Of a stretch of 64,000 bases of DNA, positions 57,921 through 64,000 are shown piece by piece. Within the stretch, counting starts at the first letter, position 1; every line of letters starts with the position of its first letter. The notes beneath the pieces are model-generated. The model was not told the DNA's origin and searched no databases. It saw only the letters and a program-made list of their open reading frames with translations. Source of the DNA: Calamus simplicifolius (Eukaryota; Streptophyta; Magnoliopsida; Arecales; Arecaceae); NCBI GenBank assembly GCA_900491605.1, contig UESW01003831.1, positions 1,969,194 to 2,033,193 of the forward strand. Reading direction: 5' to 3'. Both the position numbers and the translations under genes were made by a program.

Positions 57921-58798
57921 AGGAATCATCCTTCTTGTATGAAACCTTGTCTTCTTAGTTTCAAGTTTTCAGATGGACTTAAGGCCCTTCCTCTAGCGCC
58001 AATATGTAAAAATCCGTTCTTCAGCTTGGGGCTGTACACATCGGGATCCGGATAACGCTCTTCCATCCGGGTGGACATGCAAGGCAGTCCTCATGCAGGA
58101 ATCACAGGGGATGGTCCCTATGGAAGGCCCTCTGATGCCCAAATCAATGAGATTCTGAGCAAACAAATGAGAGAGAAGGCTCCAACAAAAAGATCTTCCT
58201 CCTTGAGATGATTTTTCAGAAGCAATGACCTTTGCTAGAGTTATTTTTTGGGCTTAGATTGCCTTCGAGAGCATACCTAAGGGTCCTGGAACTTGGTATT
58301 TGTATGCTGTCAAGGAGGTGAGCCGTTATCTGATTTTTTAGGCATGTTTTAGGGAGTTAGCATCCGATAAGGCCAGAATCCCAACAGTTATGGGGATCGA
58401 CAGTTGATGAAGCTGATGAGCGCTTTATCGAAAATTTAAAATCCTGTTGATCATGAACAGAGTGCTGTATTTGGCTCACTTTCATTTTGGAAGGCTCATT
58501 CCGCGATTCTTGCGATCAGGGTGATTCATCCTCCGAGATATCCGGCGTGGTTTGAAGCCGCAATAGTGCTTACGTTAAAAGGATGGGGATCGATCCTGGC
58601 AAGGCAGTAAGATAGCTCGGCCCTGCTAAGGTTCAGATATAGCTCGATCCTTCCGAGACACTGAGATAGCTCGCCAGATGGTTCGGTTCTGTAGCTCGGC
58701 CAGATAGTTAGGCTCTGTAGCTCGGCCAGATAGTTAGACTCTATAGCTCGGCCTTAGTCATCGAGCACATTTATCGATGCGATGATAATTTTTCTCTG

Positions 58799-58803
<5 letters not shown>

Positions 58804-58873
<70 letters not shown>
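58804..58873. repeat. (TA)n microsatellite, 70 bp
   Basis: Thirty-five TA units directly right of the LARD-like element. Confidence 0.95.
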
Positions 58874-58876
<3 letters not shown>

Positions 58877-59347
58877 ATTAACTTTTCAACTGAGTTGAAT
58901 AAAATGAAATTTTCAGACCATTTATTTTAACAAATTTCACTAGATATGCTTTTATGTATCCTTGTAGCAGTGTTTAACCATAAGGAAATAGTGAATCCAA
59001 GGCTCAAGTAAATTTCTCTGGTTATTTCTTAACTATTATCCACTATTTGTTTCTTGTACTGGTCATGGCATACCAATTGAATACTTTGTTAGGCAGTTTT
59101 TTTTTCATGTATCATCCTAATATATGTCTCTGGACCTTTTGTAGCTGTGTACGGTCCTGCGGAACAACTACATCTAGACTGCACAGATTATGCATTTAAA
59201 TACTTTTCCTACATATTTCAACGCATTGAGTTAATGAGATTATTTTGATAAAAGAATTGCCAAGGTTCTGCATATAATTTTTGATCTAAGAACATATTAT
59301 ATGCTGATGTAAAGCCTTTTATTTTTGTCATTGCTCTGTAAAACAGG
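58874..59347. other. Putative intron sequence before the BOU-like exon
   Basis: AT-rich, ending in TGTAAAACAG, a good acceptor for the next exon. No upstream BOU exons found. Confidence 0.45.
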
Positions 59348-59845
59348 CTACAAGCCCAAAGTGCCTTAGCAGAGTCTGCAGCTTCTTCTAGTGTGGTAAA
59401 ATATGGAGGTCCTATGGATGTGGCGAAGCATGTTCTCAAATCAGAAGGTGCCCTCAGAGGCCTTTACAAAGGTCTTGTTCCAACACTGGCGCCTGAAGTC
59501 CCTGGAAATGCTGCAATGTTTGGGGTCTACGAAGCCCTCAAGCAGTACTTCGCTGGAGGAAAAGACACTTCCAGGGCTTGGGAGAGGTTCGCTGATTGTT
59601 GCTGGAGGCGTCGCTGGAGCTGCCTTCTGGCTGTCAGTCTATCCAACCGATGTTGTCAAAGGTGTGATTCAGGTTGATGACTCCAAGAATCCCAAGTTCT
59701 CCGGCTCCATCGATGCATTTAGGAAGATATTGACATCGGAAGGAATCAAGGGCCTCTGTATTTTGGACCAGCCATGGCTCGCAGTGTTCCAGCCAATGCA
59801 GCCTGCTTCTTGGCTTATGAGGTGACTAGGTCAAGTCTAGGATAG
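59348..59845 (+). pseudogene. BOU: BOU-type mitochondrial carrier, broken terminal exon
   Basis: Encodes LQAQSALAES, VVKYGGPMDVAKHVLKSEGA, LRGLYKGLVPTLAPEVPGNA, AMFGVYEALKQYFAGGKDTS, then in a shifted frame LGRGSLIVAGGVAGAAFWLS, VYPTDVVKGVIQVDDSKNPK and FSGSIDAFRKILTSEGIKGL. After a second shift it ends ARSVPANAACFLAYEVTRSS before a TAG. This matches A BOUT DE SOUFFLE, a mitochondrial inner-membrane carrier needed for photorespiration. Carrier-family P-x-D motif (YPTDVV) and repeat signatures are visible. Breaks: a one-base shift near 59575 and a small deletion with frameshift near 59758 that removes the YKG residues. The first carrier repeats are absent. Either a truncated pseudogene or the damaged 3' exon of a gene whose 5' exons are elsewhere. 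Confidence 0.85.
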
Positions 59846-60129
59846 CTTGAATGCCCTTCCTTGATTCTTTTCCCCTCTCGCTGGGTTAAGTCTTCTGTTG
59901 ACTTTGGTTAAGTGAATCCAGTGAATATTCTGGCTTTTCTTGCAGAATGCATCACATCATTTCTGACCATCGAGTATAAAATATTTGATGGTCCTTTATA
60001 TTGTTTCTCTTCCTTTCTTGATTTATCGGAAGCTCGAGAAGATTTTTCTCATGTATCATTGGTTTGACTCTCGTCAATTGAAATGTCACATCAATTTAAA
60101 GCTATTTTAAATTAAAACTATGACAACGG
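59846..60129 (+). other. 3' flank of the BOU-like fragment
   Basis: Unique-looking sequence, possibly the 3' UTR of the former gene. No clear polyadenylation signal chosen. Confidence 0.35.
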
Positions 60130-60795
60130 TTTTTTTTTTTTAAACGGATGATCACATTAATCTAGTACGAATTAATTCGGATAAATTTGAATACAAAATT
60201 TACTGAAGAACATAGAGACAGGGTGATCCTACCTCTAAATCTAAAATCCAGCATGATGAGCGATAATGCCGCCACCCAATCGGCCATCGAATTGGTTTTG
60301 CGATAGATATGATAAATCTGGGCTCTATAAACCTTCCGCAGGATAGACCATATGTCACGAGCAACATATTTATGGGACTTAGAATCGCCCTCAATAATGA
60401 GGTTATGAGCATGAAGAATCCAAGTGGCATAGGAAATGCCAGCCGAAGCAGCATAAAACTCGATCATAAGGACTGAAGAGTCGACAATACCAAAGCCTTC
60501 CGCCGCCAGTAGATCTCCATCAGTCTGACGGATAATAAAGGCTAAGCCAGCTGATCTACCTCAGATGCTCCCATCGAAGTTGATTTTGACAAATCTTGAA
60601 GGGGCTCTCAAGATATGAAAACCGTATATCGGTTCGCTGTCGAAGCAGCATGAGATCCCTAGTGGCCACAGGAGTCAAAACCAACAGCATGAAGACACGA
60701 GCACAATCCACCGTTAGGGATCTGACCTTTCACGTAATCCGATGAAAAAATATCATATCATATCATCAGTAAAGATGAGCACAGATTTCTCGGCA
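60130..60795 (-). mobile_element. 5'-truncated L1-type LINE, same family as at 24.5 kb
   Basis: The T-run at 60130-60141 is its poly-A tail on the minus strand. The sequence aligns with the 3' end of the LINE at 24530 (ACGG(G/A)(C/T)GATCACA, CTAGTA, GGGTCATCCT versus GGGTGATCCT). It encodes the RNase H tail: LHAHNLIIEGDSKS, IYHIYRKTNSMADWVAA. At about 60795 the LINE sequence stops at a CACTA-like fragment. Confidence 0.8.
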
Positions 60796-60917
60796 TCCAT
60801 ATGCCGATGCTTCTTTAAAGCATCAAAAAAAAATTCTTTATTTTTTATTTTTCAACGCTTTACCAACATTAGAATACAATTATTAGCATCATCTATGCTT
60901 AAAATTGTTGTAGTATG
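60796..60917. mobile_element. CACTA-like end fragment or mini-element
   Basis: Contains GCCGATGCTTCTTTAAAGCAT and CAACGCTTTACC, the subterminal motif of the element at 26032. It ends AAAATTGTTGTAG, the inverse of a CTACAACAATTTT terminus. Confidence 0.55.
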
Positions 60918-61366
60918 CTAAGTTGAACATCTTGCAGACGAATTTTATAAGATAGTGCATATACAGTAACTTTCTTTTAGTTAGGTGACATCAATGGTTT
61001 TGAAAGACAGTATTTAAATAGTTTCAAAAAGAGGAGTTAACGTTATGCTTATTAAAAAGTAATGCCATATTAGCTCTCATTAAACTTTTCCAATAAAGTA
61101 ATTTGTTTGTAACATACGGCTGTTCCCACTGCTTTGTCAGCACATTGGTGTATTCCATGCACATATGCTATATTTTCAACGACATTTGTCATCAAAGAAA
61201 TTTACATGATTGCTGGACAGTGGAATCAACATATTATTTTCTTTTTTTTTTTAAGAAATAGTAACATATTGTTTCCCAATATGAAAATTCGTAGCTCTAC
61301 AAACATAACTTGTCCAAACTTAAAATATTGCATTGGCCCTGGAAATTTTATTTTATTTTATTTTAT

Positions 61367-61370
<4 letters not shown>
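60918..61370. other. Sequence without recognised features
   Basis: AT-rich; nothing recognised. Confidence 0.35.

Positions 61371-61406
<36 letters not shown>
61371..61406. repeat. (GA)n microsatellite preceded by (TTTTA)n
   Basis: Eighteen GA units after five TTTTA-like units. Confidence 0.95.
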
Positions 61407-61409
<3 letters not shown>

Positions 61410-63365
61410 CACGATACCAACCATACTCAAATTATCGGATCCAAATATTTGAAAATGTACTATCTAATAATCAAATTCTAAAACAATGTGATGATTAAGA
61501 AAGCCCCAATTCCTTGCGAATAAAGAAATTTTATCTTTTCAGCTAAATAGCTTCTTCATCACAAAGCTTGATATTTATAAGGACTAATCTATATTTAGAT
61601 TTCCTCAAATTTTATTTTATCCATAATGAGAGTAAAGTTGATTACGGGCCAATGGGCTTGTCAGGCCCTATATAAAAATTTGTAATCTTGTATCCTAAAA
61701 ATAAGCCCATGGTTATGTCTAGGCCATTTAAAAAAAAAAAATTGATCTAAAAATTGGGCTGTACTTAGAAAAATTGAAGAACAATCAAATCTAACCTAGC
61801 TTGGCTTGAGATCATCGCAGATGGCTTGACCCAATCTACCTGCCCATCTCAACTTAAAATTTTATAGATGTGAATACTAAAATAATTCTAATTAGATAGA
61901 CGGAAAATAAAAAGAAATAGCTCTTTAAAATTAAGTTAGATCTGAAAAAAATAGATCTAATTATTTGTTAGGATATGATTAAGCAGTCCTGCATTTGATC
62001 AGCTTTAGAGAGGATCATGCCACCCTTTTTTCCACCCTTATAACCAGTTTTATTGGGTCCTAAATCTCCATGTTATTTTCGGAATAGATCAAGCGTACTG
62101 CTCGGCCAATTTCCCTTATAATTGATTTTAGCTGATAGAACTCACACGGGATCCGATTTCTAAGGCGAATCATGGAGAGAACTGTTACCGGATTGCTAGC
62201 GTTCCACGTCCACAGCAACTAAAAGGATCCACATCCCTCGAATTAAAAAAAAAAATCTAAACTATCCTTAATACTCCCTTCGTGACCCTGTCTCCCCCTC
62301 CCCCGCCTTTCTTTTTTAGTACCACTGCATCCTTCCGTCCCCTATCCCTTTCTTTCGACCCCGATCTGCTTCCCACTCTTCAGTCTCGGCACTTTCGGCA
62401 CCATCTCCCTCCCTTTCTGATCAGAAAAAGGAAAGCGTTGGAACCGAAAAGTGAAAGAAGATCGAAGCCAAGGAAAAGAAATGGATGAGAGCGATACCGA
62501 AGGATGAAAGGAAAGGACGGGATGGAAGAAGGGAGGGATGAGGAGAGGGGGAGCCGCTACTGAAGAAGGGAGGAAGGGGAGAGGAGACGGAATGCTAAGA
62601 ATAATTTAAATTTTTTTAAAAAAAAAATTAAGCCTGAACAACTAGAGCCGTATAAATAGAAATTCCCAAGACTCTCAGCCTACTCCCCCTCACATTTTTT
62701 TTTTTTTTAGAAGAATGGTGAGGGAGAGTGAATTTTCCCCATCAAAATTTATTAAAATTAGAAACTTTACAATGAATACTTAGGGAGTTAAAGAATAATT
62801 TATAAAGCAAATGGGAGAATTACAAAAGGTTCTGCACATTTTTTTAGATAGAAAATATCTTATGAGCTAAAAGTCTTCAAAATCATGTGAAAAGTTGAGA
62901 TTTATGATAAATTTTTATTATAAAACTTTTAAATTTTATGTTATTTCACACATACTACATATACGTACATCTCAGCAAGTAATTAGTTTGATATAATTTG
63001 TTTACTAGCAAAACTTTTTTTTCTCCTCCATTCTAACCACAAGAATGCTAGATGGGAGATTATCCCATCTCAAGCCATTTGTTGAATATAAACGGCGTTC
63101 AATGGACAAATGATGCACGGACTCACGGCCTTAATAGTTCATCGTGCCTTTCCGGTCAACATCTCCTCTGTTCTTAGAGAAGTCAATGACTCCGCTAAAA
63201 AACAAAGTTAGGCCTTCAAGCATAAAGAGTACACCTACTGATAAACCCTTTCTCCAGCCATAAAACTTTGACCCACTCGCCCAAACCATTCAGCTGGCGA
63301 AACTTTGGCAATGCCCAACCCCAAACCCATCTTCGCACCTTTACTAATACACTTGAGCAATATTT
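61407..63365. other. No recognised gene
   Basis: A CT-rich then purine-rich stretch at 62280-62590 stands out by composition and has a short open frame (MTLSPPPPPFFFS...), but it matches no family that I know and has no splice context. It could be an exon or UTR of an unrecognised gene. Confidence 0.3.
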
Positions 63366-63655
63366 GATATGGGAGATAAGAATCTCTTCTTATTCCTAAA
63401 TGCTATAGCTAAAGAGGATATATCTAAAAAAATTTAACCAAAGGAGATAACCCATGTTTAACCATGGGTTATCCTTTGAACTTATTCCTAGGAACTCAGG
63501 AACAACTAAAGTTATTCCTTGATGGCAGACTTGTAATTTTAAAAAAATGCTTATTCCCTCAACTATCCTCCGAATAAATGTTATCATGTATATTTATCCA
63601 GAAAAAATTTTAGACTATCAAACACTACTTACCATCATAGTTGCATTTTTAAGTT
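63366..63655. repeat. Possible MITE with internal palindrome
   Basis: Contains the inverted repeat GGAGATAACCCATG...CATGGGTTATCC at about 63441-63475. The outer ends ATTTGATA and TATCAAA are weakly inverted. No clear target duplication. Confidence 0.3.
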
Positions 63656-64000
63656 ATTAATGCTCAAATCCGAACAAAAAGCAATCTAATCTTTGGTGGA
63701 TACAAACCTAACCGCAGAAGAAAAAAAAAAAAAACAAAAGATAATAAGAAAGATTCGAATGCATTTTTTTCAGAATAATTTTATTTTTTATTTTCATAAA
63801 AATAAAAAAATAAAATACTTATGAAAAGCGTGATGAATAAAATTAAAAATAGTTTTCTAAAAAAATGCAACTTAAATAAAAAATAAAAAATAATTTAAAG
63901 ATGTTTTCACTTTTTTATGGCACAAAAAAAAGAAAGTAAAAAAAACAAAAAAATCTAATTTGTGCCGCTTTTATTTCTTATTTTATTTTTAAAATAAAAA
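63656..64000. other. Very A-rich end of the window
   Basis: Runs of A and AAAT; nothing recognised. Confidence 0.4.

Larger units (their letters stand above)
55785..58800 (-). mobile_element. Non-autonomous Gypsy / LARD-like element with a minisatellite in its terminal repeat
   Basis: Direct terminal repeats start at 55785 (TGCAAAAATTC) and 58005 (TGTAAAAATCC). They share long homology, including AGGAATCA(T/C)(G/A)(A/G)GGG, GATTCTGAGCAAA(T/C)A and TTATTTTTTGGGCTTAGATT. The right one is 58005-58800. Beside it, read on the minus strand, is TATTGGCGCTAGAGGAAGGG, a tRNA-type primer-binding site. Next comes a gag-like start MANRKRAVTDAPD with a stop after 13 codons (57918 downward). No pol is present. 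The left repeat runs into a minisatellite (56380-57035), so its end is uncertain. Both outer ends lie in TA-rich sequence. Confidence 0.62.

Noticed and set aside
1..64000. CRISPR arrays, tRNA or rRNA genes
   Set aside because: No regularly spaced short repeats with unique spacers, no cloverleaf candidates and no rRNA-like segments were recognised. The tandem repeats present are microsatellites, a minisatellite, TRIM repeats and intronic repeats.
1..64000. A previously undescribed multi-gene system
   Set aside because: The window contains one intact gene, several gene fragments and mobile elements. Nothing groups into a new functional operon-like or pathway unit. The novelty, if any, is in the structures of the mobile elements.

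Overview
The window is a stretch of plant nuclear DNA: AT-rich, with GT-AG introns several kilobases long, plant-specific gene families and dense, nested transposable elements. Gene content and repeat style suggest a monocot, and the combination of large TE-filled introns with Reina-like, RTE, TRIM and CACTA elements would fit a palm. That taxonomic placement is inference; no marker in the window fixes the species. No bacterial, organellar, CRISPR or rRNA features were seen.

Region 1-23.7 kb (+ strand): a PHL / SPT20-like gene (PHYTOCHROME-DEPENDENT LATE-FLOWERING family). The conserved N-terminal exons are clean and in phase (2164-2228, 2339-2416, 14521-14601, 19215-19376, 19459-19554). The large Gln-rich 3' exons carry several frameshifts and stops, so this copy looks like a pseudogene or is damaged in the assembly. 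Its 12.1-kb intron (2417-14520) holds a complete Copia element with LTRs and target duplication, a tandem TRIM-like array, hAT remains and an RTE retroposon. Later introns hold a Tourist-like MITE and an older RTE relic.

Region 24.5-35.5 kb: a nested TE block. A near full-length L1-type LINE (- strand, with target duplication) contains a CACTA-like DNA transposon, which itself carries a captured three-exon 5' fragment of a UDP-glucose pyrophosphorylase gene. To the right lies a decayed Copia fragment split by a 266-bp RTE-derived, SINE-like element, plus a MITE family. Region 36.5-37.8 kb is a 5'-truncated RTE LINE.

Region 38.67-41.9 kb (- strand): the only gene that looks intact, a PLATZ zinc-binding transcription factor with four exons, a TATA box and three perfect CACGTG G-boxes in its promoter / 5' UTR. 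Its first intron is built of degenerate tandem repeats.

Region 42-54.6 kb: a Tourist-like MITE, a decayed hAT transposon and a Copia gag relic (- strand). The gag relic is interrupted by a chromodomain Gypsy (Reina-like) element that ends in an inverted extra LTR, and the whole structure is flanked by one TATAG target duplication. A 111-bp RTE tail follows, with a 27-bp target duplication.

Region 55.4-60.9 kb: a cytochrome P450 exon fragment (CYP72 clan, CYP734A-like); a non-autonomous Gypsy/LARD-like element with a minisatellite in one terminal repeat; a broken terminal exon of a BOU-type mitochondrial carrier; and a 5'-truncated L1 joined to a CACTA end fragment. From 61 to 64 kb no gene was recognised. 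The genes do not form a pathway; the window is mainly a record of TE activity around one live transcription-factor gene and several gene fragments.
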